64,000 nucleotides of DNA from Psococerastis gibbosa (taxonomy: Eukaryota; Arthropoda; Insecta; Psocodea; Psocidae): positions 46,330,510 to 46,394,509 of the forward strand of contig OZ020489.1 in NCBI GenBank assembly GCA_963971405.1, given 5' to 3'. Below are positions 51,394 to 63,900 of this stretch, piece after piece (the stretch's first letter is position 1; every line of letters starts with the position of its first letter). The notes below the pieces were generated by a model, which ran no database searches, was not told where the DNA came from, and worked only from the letters and a program-made list of their open reading frames with translations. Position numbers and translations under genes: made by a program.

Positions 51394-54300
51394 GTGATCT
51401 TAATAAGCGAAAGCTGTCTGATGAGTTAATCAGTAAGAAGAATAAATTAGTGACAAATGCAAATACAACTGGTGTAGGTAATGAAAGAATTTATGTTGGA
51501 GAAAGCTTAAGCCCATATTTTAAGGATTTGTATTGGCGCGCTAGAAAAGCAGGTAAACTCGCAAATTGGTCTTACGTATGGTGGAACAAAGGCATTTTGG
51601 CCCGTAAAAATGAACAGTCGAAAATAATAAAAATTATATGCGAAGAAGATCTAAAGAATATAAAATAATTATAGTTTTAAGTTCATAAGTTCTTAATTTT
51701 TATATTTCTATTTGTATGGATAATTTCCTAAATGATATAGACTCTCATTTTAATGAAACAGTTGAATTTGATGGTTGTGACCAATTTGATTGGAATGATC
51801 TACCTAGCTCTCTGCTCATTTTCCATCTAAACATAAGAAGCGTAAATGCCAATTTTGACGAATTTTTAGTTTATCTAAACTCATTAAGTTCTAGTCCTGT
51901 CTTTGATGTTATCATATTAACTGAAGCTCATCTTTCACCACATGATGGTAGTGTGTACCAAATTCCTGGCTATCAAACCCACTATTGTACAACAAAGATT
52001 AATAAAAATGGTGGTTTGATTATTTTTTGTCGTACAAATTTAAATGTACAATACTATATCCTGACCGATATTAGAGAATGTGATGCTGCAAAGGTTAGTT
52101 TCTCAATTGGCCCACAGCTTTTTGATATCCTCGCTGTTTATCGCTTACCGTCCTGTAATGAAATCATTTTTGTTGAAGATTTAAATAATTATTTAAAGAA
52201 CATTAAATCTGAAACATCATCTATCATCATTATTGGTGATATGAATTTTGACATTCTTGACCATTCCAAAAATATTTTCACCTCTTCTTATGTTGACATG
52301 TTGGAAAGTCACGGCTACATCTCCAGCGTCAATAGACATACTCGAGTTGTAGGGACCAGTAAATCATGTTTAGATCACATTTTCTGCAGAATGGATTATT
52401 GTTTTACTGGAGCCGTGGTTAAAACTTTCATTACCGATCACTTTGGCACTTGCCTTAGAGTTGATGGTATACTAAACAAAATTGAGCCGGAAAATAAGCG
52501 TAAAACTTACACCTTTGTTGATTATTCTCTAGCTGACTATCTTTTAACCTCTGAGAGATGGGACTCGATTTTATGCCAGACGGATCCCGTGGTGGCTAGT
52601 AGAAATGTTATTGAAATTATGAAAAAGTATATCAGTGAGTGCACACGGGAAAAAATCGTTAAACATAAAAATCTAAAACTTAAACCTTGGATTACACAGG
52701 GTCTCATGACCTCAATTCGGAAAAGAGATAAACTCTTCAAAAAATAAAAAAATGAGCCTGAAAACATTAATTTGATCAATTTCGCCAAAAATTATAGGAA
52801 AATTTTATCAAAAATGCTTAAAAAAGCGAAAATATGTTATTATAAAAATAAATTTATCTCAGTTTGTAAGGGTTCTGCCAAAACATGGAGGCAAGTTAAT
52901 GAAATATCTGGCAAATCTAAATCCCAAAAGGATATTCAGAAAATTCGAACAGAAGGCAACAATATTATCACACAAAATAACCCTTTAGAAATGGCGAACT
53001 ATTTCAATCAATTTTTTGCATCAGTTGGTATTAGACTGAATCAACTCACAAATAATAACCCTGTATATTATGAAGAAATAAATCCTAGAACACAAAGCGT
53101 AAACAGTTTCGAAATATTTGATGTGAATGAGGTACAGCAAGTGATAATGAGTTTGAAAAACAGTGCTTCGCCGGGTCTAGATGGAATATCCACAAAAATC
53201 CTTAAGAAATTCTCTGAGTATATTAAAGTACCTATCACTCATATTGCCAACTTAATTTTAATCACTGGTGAATTCCCTGATGTATTACAAATTGCGGTTA
53301 TTGTTCCTATACACAAGAAAGGTGATAAGGAGCAAGTTACGAACTACAGACCTATATCGTTAACCTCTAATCTCGCTAAAATTATTTAAAAATTAGTTAA
53401 AATTCGATTATTGTTTTGGGTTGAACCTCAATTAATGGCACAACAATACGGCTTTAGATCAAAACTCTCAACTACTGATCCAATCTTAAAACTAACTAAT
53501 GCGATCTACTCCAGTCTTGAAAGTGAAAAGAACCCAATTGCTATCTTCTTAGACCTTCAAAAGGCTTTCGATGTGGTTAACCACAATATCCTATTGAAAA
53601 AACTTAGAAATGAATTTGGAATATCTGGAACAGTACTTAAGCTTTTTGAAAGCTATTTAGATGACAGGTATCAGTGTGTACGGATTGGAGAAGTTACTAG
53701 CGGTTATGAAAAAGTATGTTGTGGAGTACCGCAAGGAACAGTGCTTGCCCCAATTCTTTTTATACTATATATAAATAGCCTTAAATATTTGCCTTTGTTA
53801 GGGCAATTATTTTGCTATGCAGATGATACTGTAATTTTTTGTACTGGAAAAACATGGAATGAATCTTTCTTTAACGCAAATCATGACTTAAATATAATTA
53901 ATAAATGGCTGTCATATAACAAATTAGTGCTCAATGTTGAGAAGACAAATTTCGTATGTTTCAGCTACACTAAAACGAGGCAGCCTTCAACTGATAGAGT
54001 CATACAGATACATGAGCCTGACTGTTTAGGGGTAGAATGTAACTGTTCGCCTATTACTAGAGTAAAATCAGTAAAATATTTAGGAATGTTAATTGACCAA
54101 CATATAACATGGTCCGAACATGTAAGGCAAACGTCTATGCGACTTAGAAGAACGATATACATTTTTAGACGATTGAGAAATGTTCTGAATGTTCATCTAC
54201 TACGTATGATATTTTTCGCCATCACTCAGCCAATTGTAAACTACGGCATATGTGCGTGGGGAGGGACCTTTGGATCACTTATTAATAAAGTAAATATATC

Positions 54301-54895
54301 CCTGAACATTATCCTACGAGTAATGCTAAATAAAAGCAGAAGAGAACATGCCCAACCCTTATATAGTCAATTACAAATTCCGTCAGTTTACCATACCTAC
54401 ACCTGGGAAATGTTAAAATTGGTCCACAATAACAAAATTTGCCTACCACCAGCCTCCGTTAAATACTACAACACAAGATCAGTACAGAACATTAGTTATT
54501 TCCCAAACATCACCAAAAGCCGCACGACTTTCTCGCCTGTTTTCTTGTCAACGAAAAATATAAATGCTCTCCCCACTCATATTACAGATTTACTAAGAAA
54601 AAAAGATTTTTTTCCATCAACAAAGAACTGGCTCAATAATTCGGAAATAACATTTCTTAAATCACTATTAAATGAATAAATCGGTATACCTAAGTAAAAA
54701 ATTAATAAGTACTAAATTACCATATAAGTAAGTATGTAAAATAACTTATTGTGATGTGATCCAAAGGCCTGGTTCCCCCACGTGCACATTTATTGCATAT
54801 ACATATACGTGGTGTGGAATGTGTTTTTTGACAATTTGTATTCTTACTGGTTTAATATAATTTACTTTACTTTACTTTACTTTTACTTGAAAAAT
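51393..54895 (+). mobile_element. LINE-C (Jockey/CR1-like) inserted in LINE-B2
   Basis: 5'-truncated in ORF1 (RIYVGESLSPYFKDLYW.. stop at 51668) and followed by a nearly whole ORF2. The 3' UTR ends in a tttactttactttacttt tail (about 54862-54886), after which LINE-B2 ORF1 resumes. No clear target duplication is seen, as is common for CR1-like elements. It is closely related to LINE-A by protein. Confidence 0.88.
51716..54679 (+). pseudogene. LINE-C ORF2 (endonuclease-RT) with two stops
   Basis: A single frame of 988 codons contains two stops, near 52745 (after RKRDKLFKK) and 53387 (after SLTSNLAKII). Both are single TAA codons in A-rich sequence and could be one-base changes. Domains: APE endonuclease at ~1-240 (IFHLNIRSVNANFDEF, VIILTEAHLS, IIIIGDMNFDI, ITDHFGTC); RT at ~460-800 (ASPGLDGISTKILKKF, NYRPISLTS, IFLDLQKAFDVVNH, GVPQGTVLAPILF, CYADDTVIFC); and a C-terminal NALPTHITDLLRKK region. 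It has no RNase H. Confidence 0.9.
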
Positions 54896-55132
54896 CTTGG
54901 TTTATACAACAAGATAAATACAGAGGACTGGAGGATCTTGAACTGTAGCAAAAATGAAAAAGGGGTGACCATAGTTGCTACAGTTACCGAAAGAGACCTT
55001 GCAGTTCTCAAAGAAAAACAGTTGAAACTGTACTTGGGCTTTGGACAGTATCAAGTTAAGGTACTGGGAAAGCGAACGGCTGACTTGAAGGGAGATGGGG
55101 CTGAAATTTCTTCAGATAAATCTCGAACATAA
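54896..55132 (+). CDS. LINE-B2 ORF1, second part
   Basis: After the LINE-C tail: NKINTEDWRILNCSKN, VATVTERDLAVLKEKQ and LYLGFGQYQVKVLG, matching the C-terminus of LINE-B1 ORF1 (EWRVVHHQLEDD, LSLSETEMNEL, LSLGLGVICFRV). The stop overlaps the ORF2 start by 38 bp. Confidence 0.82.
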   Translation, partial: LGLYNKINTEDWRILNCSKNEKGVTIVATVTERDLAVLKEKQLKLYLGFGQYQVKVLGKRTADLKGDGAEISSDKSRT

Positions 55133-58100
55133 GAGTTTGGCCGTTGCGAATCTTATGAGGAAGCTACAAGCCAGTCGCTACGATGTGGTTCTTATACAAG
55201 AACCATGGGTAGTGAGAGGCAGGGTAGCAGGCCTTAATACTAATGGAGGAAAGCTAATATACAGCACAAACTGTACGGTAGCAGAGCCTCCAAGAGCTTG
55301 TTTAATAATAAACAAAAACTTGAAATTTTTACTGTTGCAAGAATACTGTACCAGAGATCTTGTAGCAATTAAGGTCAAGACTTCGGATAGGGAAGTAACA
55401 ATAGCTTCTGCCTATTTTCCGCACAACTCTGATGGCTTACCCCCTACGGAAGAAGCAAAGAGGCTAATCATCGCAACCAGAAGCAGAGGAGAACAGCTAA
55501 TTCTTGGATGCGATGCCAATTCACATCACACAGTCTGGGGAAGTACAGACTGTAACAAGAGAGGTGAGTCATTACTTGAATTTATTTTATGTAATAACCT
55601 AGCTGTTATGAATGTAGGAAACAAACCAACATTTATAACGGCTGTAAGGCGTGAGGTACTAGATGTAACCCTGTGCACCATGCAGATTGCTTCTCTGGTG
55701 GAAGACTGGAGTGTGCTGGAGCAGCCATCTATGGCAGACCACCAGTACATTGGTTTTTCCATTGGAGAGGGGGGTGAGATGCATGAGAGTACATTTAGAG
55801 ATCCAAACAAAACCAACTGGAATAATTATCGAGATGATCTAAAAAACCAGTTGGAAGAAACTCCACTAGAGAGTCTAAACTCATATGAAGATCTTGATAT
55901 AAGAGTGGAATTCTTACAGAATGCTATCATTAAATCATATGAGAAAAACTGCCTGCCAAAGACTGTTAAAACAAAGAGAGAGGTGGGATGGTGGAACGAG
56001 GAACTTAGTGGACTGAGGAAACAGGTGAGAAGGCAGTTTGTTATCGCAAGAAGAACAAACTGTTGGGCCAGTTATCACAGTCTATTGACAATCTATAATA
56101 AAAAGATTCGTGCGGCTAAAAGGACTTCGTGGAATAGGCACTGTGAAGCGGTAAACTCTACTGCAGAAGCAGCCAGATTACACAGAATCCTTAAAAGCAG
56201 CCACTGCAACCCTGTAGGTACAGTTAGGAGACCAGATGGGGGCCAGACAACATCTGGAGAAGAAACATTAAGTGTACTACTAGAATGTCATTTTCCAGAA
56301 TCAAAAAATTTGAAAGACGCAAATCTGGCTGAATATGAGAGAGCTAGAAGGTGCGACTGGAACTATGCTAGGCGGGTTATAACTCAACATCATGTTAGAT
56401 GGGCGATTAACTCGTTTCAGCCAATGAAAGCTGGATGGTATGTTTCCTAGACTTCTTCAAGAGGGAAGAGAAATAATTATTCCAGTCCTGACGAACATAT
56501 ACATATCAAGTCTAGCACTAGGATATGTCCCCAAGGCATGGGTCAGAGCGAAAGTGGTCTTTATTCCTAAACCGGGTAGAGAGTCATATGCGGAAGCAAG
56601 TTCGTATAGACCAATATGCCTTAATTCATTCATGCTTAAAACCATGGAAAAAATTCTTGATAAAGAAATAAGAAAAGTCTTGAAGAGGAACAATGATCTT
56701 CATGAAAATCAATTTGCATACAGACCAGGAAGATCAACTGAGGCTGCACTACATATGCTAGTCAGCAAGGTTGAAAAATCCTTGGAATGTAAAGAAATTG
56801 CTCTTGCAACATTCATGGATATAGAGGGTGCCTTCAACAACACTACCTATAGCTCAATGGTAAGAGCAGTTAGGGAAGCTGGAGTTAAAGGTACAACTTG
56901 TCGATGGATAAAAAATATGCTCTATCGTAGAGAACTACAGGCCTCGTTGTATGATACCGAGAAGGTACTGTTGGCGACCAAAGGATGTGCTCAGGGGGGT
57001 GTTCTCTCACCTCTACAGTGGAATCTGGTGGCCGATAGACTTTTGGTAATTCTGAATGGGGAGGGACTGTACACACAAGCCTTTGCGGATGACTTTGTCA
57101 TAATGGTGGTGGGTAAATTCATCGCTACTGTGATGGAACTAATGCAAAGAGCTATTAAAATAGTAGAGAATTGGTGTCTGGAAGAATCCCTTAGAGTTAA
57201 TCCTGCCAAAACTCACATTATTCCATTCACTCGCCAACAAAGGGTGAGTGATAGGGAACCTCCAATACTATTTGGAGAACAACTCAAATGGGCGAAGAAA
57301 GTCAAGTATTTGGGGGTCACTTTAGACCGGACTCTTACTTGGAATGCCCATCTAAAGTCTAGAGTAATCCAAGCGAAAAATTGCATGCTTGCATGCAGGA
57401 GAGCGATTGGGAAAACTTGGGGGATAAGGCCTAGAATGACTTACTGGCTATATACGGCTGTCATAAGGCCTATAATCTCATATGCCGCTGTAGTTTGGTG
57501 GCAGAAGGCAAATCAAACCACAGCGAAATTAACACTAAATAGTGTGCAGAGGTTGGCTTGCATAGGAATAACAGGTGCAATGTCTACCACTCCCACTGAC
57601 GCCCTAGATACCCTTCTGGATCTCCCATCATTAAATTTATTTATTATGGGGCAGGCCAGAATGAGTGCGTACAGATTGGAGCAAGGAGGACTCTGGGAAA
57701 ATTCCCTCAGAGGACACTGTGCCATAAAAAACTCAATTACTGTGGAAGGCATTAGTATGCCATCTGATCAGATGTTGCCTGAATATGACTTTAGGAGGCC
57801 CTTCGAATCCAGAATCTTAACTCGAGAAAGCTGGACGGAGGGTACGCTGAGCCAGGAGGCTGGCACACTGGTATGGTTTACTGATGGCTCTAAGACAGCA
57901 ATAGGAACGGGTGCGGGAATTAACGGGGTGAACCCGGTTAAGTCCATCAGCATAAGCCTGGGAAAATTTTGCACGGTTTTTCAGGCTGAAGTCTGTGCCA
58001 TTGCTGAGTGCTTAAGGGAAATTCTGAGAATGGAATATGAGAATAAGACCATTCACATTTTTTCTGATAGCCAGGCAGCTATTAAAGCTCTGGATTCTTA

Positions 58101-58707
58101 CTGTACTAAATCAAAGTTAGTACGGGATTGTAAACAGCTCCTACTCAGAGTAAGTGAAAATAATAAACTTAGGTTGGAGTGGGTGCCGGGACACTCTGGA
58201 GTAGAGGGAAATGAACGAGCCGATGCACTAGCAAATATAGGTTCGGACTCAATATTTGTTGGACCAGAGCCAACCTGTGGTATATCCTATGGAAGTGTAC
58301 GCACTATAGTTGACAGATGGATCCAGACCAAGAAAATTGAATCCTGGCACAATATGACAGAAAAACGAAGTCTAAAAAGACTTGGAATAAAACCACCAAA
58401 AAAACTTACCCAAAATTTGCTATTACTTGGCAGATTGGAAATAAGGAATATAGTTGGTTTTCTCACAGGGCACTGCCACCTAAGACATCATCTGCATAAA
58501 CTCAAAGTCCACACGGGCAGTAGAGAATGTAGATGGTGTGAAATGGAGGACGAAACAGCAGAGCACGTTCTCTTAGAATGTGAAGCTCTGGCCAAAAACC
58601 GTTTCAGGATACTGGGAATACCAGGGTCAGAAACGAAGACAATTCGTGAAGATCCAGTAGGAAAAACCCGCTCTTTCATCAAGAAAGTGGGTATATTCCA
58701 GACATGA
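55095..58707 (+). pseudogene. LINE-B2 ORF2 with one frameshift
   Basis: The APE endonuclease (FLQINLEHKSL, VVLIQEPWVVRG, LILGCDANSHHTVWGS, SMADHQYIGF) and linker run in one frame to about 56440. There SFQPMKAG should continue with a PGPDG motif. A small deletion shifts the frame, and RT continues (PRLLQEGREIIIPVL, YRPICLNSFMLKTMEK, FADDFVIMVVG). RNase H (WFTDGSKTAIGTGAG, FSDSQAAIKALDS, WVPGHSGVEGNERAD) and CRWCEMEDETAEHVLLEC follow. The C-terminus is complete. Confidence 0.92.
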
Positions 58708-58811
58708 ATCTCCATGACAAAGCGGCTGCAATAGATCTCAAAGGTCGACGCAACGAACCTTACTTTAAGGAGGCACCGCAAAAAAAAAAAAAAAAAAAAA
58801 ACATTTCGCTC

Positions 58812-59094
58812 GATGAAGCTACGGGACCACCTATTTGCTAGCCGTTATAAAAAAATTCTGACCAATGAAATCATCCTCAGCTCTAACGACGATAAGGCGA
58901 AAGAGCGAATTTATATCAACGAAAGCATGTCACTTTACTACAGGAACCTTCTTCAAAAAGCCAAGACCCGAGCAAAGGACAAAAAATATCAGTTCTGCTG
59001 GTTCAAAAGAAACAAAGTGTTTGCAAAGAAAAATGAAACTTCTAAATTATTAATAATTAACAACGATGCAGACCTTGGCAAGATAGTTTGAACC
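58812..59094 (+). mobile_element. LINE-X copy 2, ORF1 C-terminus
   Basis: Continues as MKLRDHLFASRYKKILTNEI, IYINESMSLYYRNLLQKAK, FCWFKRNKVFAKKNETSKL to a stop at 59091. I.ESMSLYYRNL is the counterpart of I.ENLSPFY in LINE-F and IYVGESLSPYF in LINE-C. ORF2 of this family is not seen, because the Gypsy LTR starts three bases after the stop. Confidence 0.88.
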
Positions 59095-59481
59095 TGTGGG
59101 GACCACTTAGTCCCACATGTGTAATAACCAGTCTGCTTCCAGCTTCACCTTTTTCCCGTTAGATGGCGCTGTTCACATTCAGATAATTCAATATTCCTCA
59201 ATCTTCCTTTTACGTATTTATTTCTCTTATTCAATAATATCTTTAATCTACCCTCTGTGTCTCATCAGCTCCTTTAGCTGTGGACACAGAGTTGGTTTTT
59301 CTATATGGAAGCAGGCTGGATCAAATTCAATATTAATTGTAAGCATGTATCGTTCTCGTCTCACAGCTCATATTGTAACCACTGTGTGTTAAATTACTCT
59401 AACTTGAGTCGAAGCACTGCAATACAAACCAATTCAAGTCTACACTGCCTATTCAATTGCATCGTCCTTCGACTAGCTACA
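59095..59481 (+). repeat. Gypsy 5' LTR
   Basis: Begins tgtggggaccacttagtccc and ends gactagctaca, giving TG...CA ends and a length of 387 bp. The limit is inferred from the primer site that follows. An internal palindrome ggggaccacttagtcccac lies at the left end. Confidence 0.72.
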
Positions 59482-59500
59482 TTGGTGACCCTCGACAACG
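59482..59500 (+). promoter_or_regulatory. Gypsy primer-binding site
   Basis: ttggtgaccctcgacaac directly follows the LTR. A TGG-start site complementary to a tRNA CCA end is expected here. The matching tRNA was not determined. Confidence 0.6.
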
Positions 59501-59514
59501 GAACAAGCAGCCTT

Positions 59515-59945
59515 CCAGATTCCAGTTCCAGCTCCAGTTCCAGCTCCAGTTCCAGCTCCAGTTCCAGCCAGTTCCAGTTCCAGCCAATTCCAGTTCCAGC
59601 CAATTCCAGTTCCAGCCAATTCCAGCCAATTCCAGCCAGTTCCAGCCAGTTCCAGTTCCAGCCAGCTCCAGTTCCAGCCAGCTCCAGTTCCAGCCAGTTC
59701 CAGTTCCAGCCAGTTCCAGTTCCAGCCAGTTCCAGTTCCAGCCAATTCCAGCCAGTTCCAGCCAGTTCCAGTTCCAGCCAGCTCCAGTTCCAGCCAGTTC
59801 CAGTTCCAGCCAGTTCCAGCCAGTTCCAGTTCCAGCCAGTTCCAGTTCCAGCCAGTTCCAGCTTCCAGCCAGTTCCAGTTCCAGCCAGTTCCAGTTCCAG
59901 CTTCCAGCCAGTTCCAGCCCGTTCCAGTTCCAGTTCCAGCCTCCA
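59515..59945 (+). repeat. TTCCAG hexamer array in the Gypsy leader
   Basis: About 430 bp of ttccag, with ttccagcc and ctccag variants. All three frames are open, giving poly-Ser, QFQF and PVPV strings, and the minus strand is open as well. A second short array (gctacagctacaacc, 15 bp) follows at about 60045-60140. Confidence 0.93.
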
Positions 59946-60027
59946 GAACGTCTCATCCGGCCATAGGCGGTGGAAACTACCCCGGAGCAGCTACATTCAC
60001 CGCAGCAGCACAGCCACAACCTGCAAG

Positions 60028-60933
60028 ATGCCGCAGACCACAGCCACAACCGCTACAGCTACGACCGCTACAGCTACAACCGCTACAGCTACGACCGCTA
60101 CAGCTACAACCGCTACAGCTACAACTGCTACAGCCACAACACCGACACCCACGGCTACAACCAAGATGACAGGCCCTGCTAGTACGATGGCAGTCTCGGT
60201 CAAGCTTCCACCCTTCTGGACACAGTCGGCCAACCTGTCACCGGCACTGTGGTTCACTCAAGCGGAGGCTCAGTTCGCACTTGCTGGGGTCACAATGGAA
60301 ACGACGAAATATTACCACGTCCTTTCAGCGCTCGACCAAAGTACCCTCAGCGAGATCTCAGATTTGTTAGCTGCCCCAGTACCAGTAAACCCATACACTG
60401 AGCTAAAAACGCAGTTAATCCAACGAATGAGTCTTCCAGAAAGCAGTCGCATTCAGCTACTAATGTCGGAAGACATAGGGGACAAAACTCCCAGCTCTTT
60501 TCTCCGGAGACTGCGGGCCCTCGCAGAGAAAGCCATATCAGACTCGGTTTTACGCACCATTTGGACGTCTCGCCTCCCGCACGCTATACAATTGGCAATC
60601 ATCGGTCATGATCACCTGTCACTAGGTGACGTCGCGAACCTCGCCGACAAGATGGCCACCATCAATTCAGCAACACGTGACCGGATTCTTGAGTGCACAA
60701 TGGCCCCTGTGGACCTATTGAAGACGTTAACAGAGAACGTCGCGGCTCTACAGGCACAGTTCGCCGACAGATACGGACAACGTGCCACACAGCCACGGTT
60801 CCAGCGCCAGTTCCGTTCACCAGCGCCTAAACAAGACCCAACTTGGTGTTTTTACCACCAAACCTATGGGAGGAAGGCCAGAAAGTGCCAGCAGCCATGC
60901 AGATTTCCGAAAAACGACGATCGCAGCCAGTAA
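60028..60933 (+). CDS. Gypsy Gag
   Basis: The frame is open from 59305, but an ATG inside the LTR is an unlikely start. The ATGs at 60028 and 60166 ([18 protein letters not shown]) are better. The core has [20 protein letters not shown] and [15 protein letters not shown], and near the end [19 protein letters not shown] as a CCHC-like knuckle. The upstream Thr/Ala-rich run comes from the 15 bp array. Pol overlaps the end of this frame. Confidence 0.82.
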   Translation: MPQTTATTATATTATATTATATTATATTATATTATATTPTPTATTKMTGPASTMAVSVKLPPFWTQSANLSPALWFTQAEAQFALAGVTMETTKYYHVLSALDQSTLSEISDLLAAPVPVNPYTELKTQLIQRMSLPESSRIQLLMSEDIGDKTPSSFLRRLRALAEKAISDSVLRTIWTSRLPHAIQLAIIGHDHLSLGDVANLADKMATINSATRDRILECTMAPVDLLKTLTENVAALQAQFADRYGQRATQPRFQRQFRSPAPKQDPTWCFYHQTYGRKARKCQQPCRFPKNDDRSQ

Positions 60934-63900
60934 AGGCAGGGCCTGCCTGCGCCACTACACACCTGCTTAAAACCTCACATCGCCTTCTTATCACGGACCC
61001 TTGCACCAAGATACGTTATCTCATTGACACAGGGTCCGACATCTGCGTTTTTCCACGTGCCCGTCTCAACCTACCGCTCCGTCGTACTCAACTCGAGCTG
61101 ACTGCCGCCAATGGCACAATCATCAATACGTACGGAACAACAGCTCAACAACTGGACCTGGGATTACGACGCAGTTTCCGTTGGAATTTCATCATTGCCG
61201 ATGTCACGCAACCCATCATCGGTGCAGACTTTCTCGCAGCCTCTAATTTGCTGGTGGATCTCCAGAACTCAAAGCTGATCGACGGGACAACGCATCGCAA
61301 GGCGAACCTGTGTCAAAGCCCCTCCAAGCAACCTAGCGTTTCTACCTTAACAATACCGCACAGTACCCCGGCCAGTCTAAAAGTAATAATTGAGGAGTTT
61401 AGCGACCTCACGCGGCCGAGACAACCCACAGACCAGGTCAAACACTCCACGGTCCACTACATTAGAACGACAGACGGACCTCCCGTCTCCGCTCGCCCAC
61501 GCCGGTTGGCCCCGGACAAGTTTATTATCGCCAAAAAGGAGTTCAACGACATGATCCAGACCGGCGTATGTCGTCCGTCCGACAGCCCATGGGCCTCACC
61601 ATTACACCTAGTACCTAAAAGCGACCATTCATGGCGCCCATGCGGGGACTACAGACGGCTCAATGCTCGAACAATTCCTGACGCGTACCCAGTCCGCCAC
61701 ATCGCAGATTTCAGTGCAGAATTGCGAGGAAAAACCGTATTCAGCAAAATAGACCTGGTCAAAGCATTCACCCAGATACCAGTTTCCAATGGTGACATTC
61801 CAAAGACAGCAATAAATACTCCGTTCGGCCTTTTCGAATTCCCATTCATGACATTCGGTCTTCGCAATGCTGCTCAAACCTTCCAACGCTTCATGGATAA
61901 CATCCTACGCGACCTCCCGTGGGCATATTCATACATCGACGACGTACTGGTTGCATCGAGTGATAAGCAGGAGCACGAATCACACCTACGTCAACTCTTC
62001 CAACGATTCCGAGAATACGGCCTAGTCATTAATCCTAGCAAGTGTACCCTCGGCGTTGGGTCAATCAGCTTTCTTGGTTACCTCGTGTCAGCAGAAGGCA
62101 CACAAGCCCTACCAGACAGGGTAAAGGCACTCACTGAATACCCTCTTCCAAAGACATTCAAAGATCTACGCCGTTTCCTTGGCATGATTAACTACTACCG
62201 CCGGTTCCTACCAAATGCAGCCAACGAACAAGCACCACTCAACACGTTGTTATCTGGAGACAAGGTAAAAGGGAACGCTACGATACCATGGACAACAAAG
62301 CTTACCGAAGCTTTCAGCTCATGCAAACACAGTCTGGCACGCATCACCCTACTCGCGCATCCAGATCATACGGCTCCGATTGCACTAGTCACAGATGCAT
62401 CAGACACCAGTATCGGAGCTACAGTCCAACAACGGATCAACGATCATTGGCAGCCATTGGCATTCTTCTCGCAGAAACTTAAAGAAAACCAACGAACATG
62501 GTCCGCCTACGATCGCGAATTGCTTGCGGTACACGACGCCATTCGTCATTTCCGTTACCTGCTAGAAGCGCGCGCTTTTGTCGTGTATACCGATCACAAA
62601 CCGTTGACGCACGCTTTTCAGAATCCAAAAACAAGTTGCTCACCTCGCCAAATGCGGCAAATGGAATTCGTCTCTCAATTCACCACGGACATCCAATACA
62701 TCGCTGGGCAGGACAACTTGGCCGCTGATGCATTCTCAAGAATCGAAGCAATCTCTACTCCCGTATCTCCTGAGCAACTTTCTTCTGCTCAGAAAGACGA
62801 CAGAGAACTCAAAGAGCTTCGGTCCAGTAGAAAGACGTCCCTCATCCTCGTTGATGTTCCCATTCCGGGCTCTGATTCAGTCCTTACGTGCGATTCTAGT
62901 CAAGACATACAACGCCCATTTGTGCCCAAACCATTACGTCGACAACTTTTCGAGCACCTACACAGCCTACATCACCCAGGAATAGCAGCGTCTGCTAACC
63001 TGGTTGCCCAACGCTACATATGGCCTTCTATCCGTAAGGATTGCCGCGCTTGGGCTCGTCTGTGTGTCAACTGTCAATTGTCCAAGATACATCGACACAC
63101 CCTCACTGCGATTGGAACCTTTACTCAGCCTGACCGACGGTTTCAGCACATACACCTCGACATTGTAGGCCCATTACCACCGTCGGAAGGCTACACGTAT
63201 TTGTTAACACTCGTTGACCGTTTCACGCGATGGCCGGAAGCCGTTCCTATGGTGAACATCACCGCCGAAAACGTCGCCAGAACCCTCATTTCCTGCTGGA
63301 TCAGCCGGTTTGGGTGCCCGGAGACAATTACTACAGATCGCGGCCGACAGTTTGAGAGCCATTTGTTTGCTGACCTGGCCCGATTATGCGGATTTCACCA
63401 TGCACGGACTACCAGTTACCACCCTGCATCCAACGGCATGGTAGAGCGTATGCACCGCTCACTCAAAGCCTCCATTATGTGTCATGCCAATGACAAATGG
63501 ACGGAAGCCCTTCCGCTAGTTTTACTGGGCATGCGCGCCACTCTTAAGAAAGATCTTCAAGCTTCTCCAGCAGATCTGGTCTATGGTGAACCATTAAGAC
63601 TACCAGGACAGATGCTGACAACTCCTCCTTCAAATCAGAGTCCGGCGGACACTCTCATCTCACTTCGAAGGAAATTCGACTCACTACGCCCCACTCGCGT
63701 CAAGAGACACGGGGCTCATCAAACATTCATCCCACAAGACCTTGCCAAGGCCACGCACGTTTTCGTGAGACAAGACCACGTCCGTGCTTCCCTCGAACGT
63801 CCTTATGCGGGACCATTCCCTGTGTTAAGTCGCACCGACAAAACAGTTACGATTTCAAGCCGCGGTCGTGCGGTTACTGTGTCAATGGACAGGGTCAAGC

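Larger units (their letters stand above)
49894..58799 (+). mobile_element. LINE-B2, full-length I/Loa-like LINE inserted in LINE-X
   Basis: The 12 bp aacatttcgctc flanks it (49882-49893, 58800-58811). Removing it restores the continuous LINE-X site seen at 49706-49740. 5' UTR ~660 bp, ORF1 from 50554, ORF2 from 55095, and a 3' UTR ending in an A run (58778-58799). It is a relative of LINE-B1, not a recent copy. LINE-C is inserted in its ORF1. Confidence 0.92.

Noticed and set aside
51693-51720. LINE-C ORF2 start as a separate host gene promoter
   Set aside because: The ORF is preceded by LINE ORF1 and has endonuclease and RT motifs, so it is a retrotransposon.
59394-60257. Long minus-strand ORFs rich in Trp-Asn-Trp-Leu-Glu or Val-Ala
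   Set aside because: They are products of the hexamer and 15-mer arrays, which have no stops on either strand.
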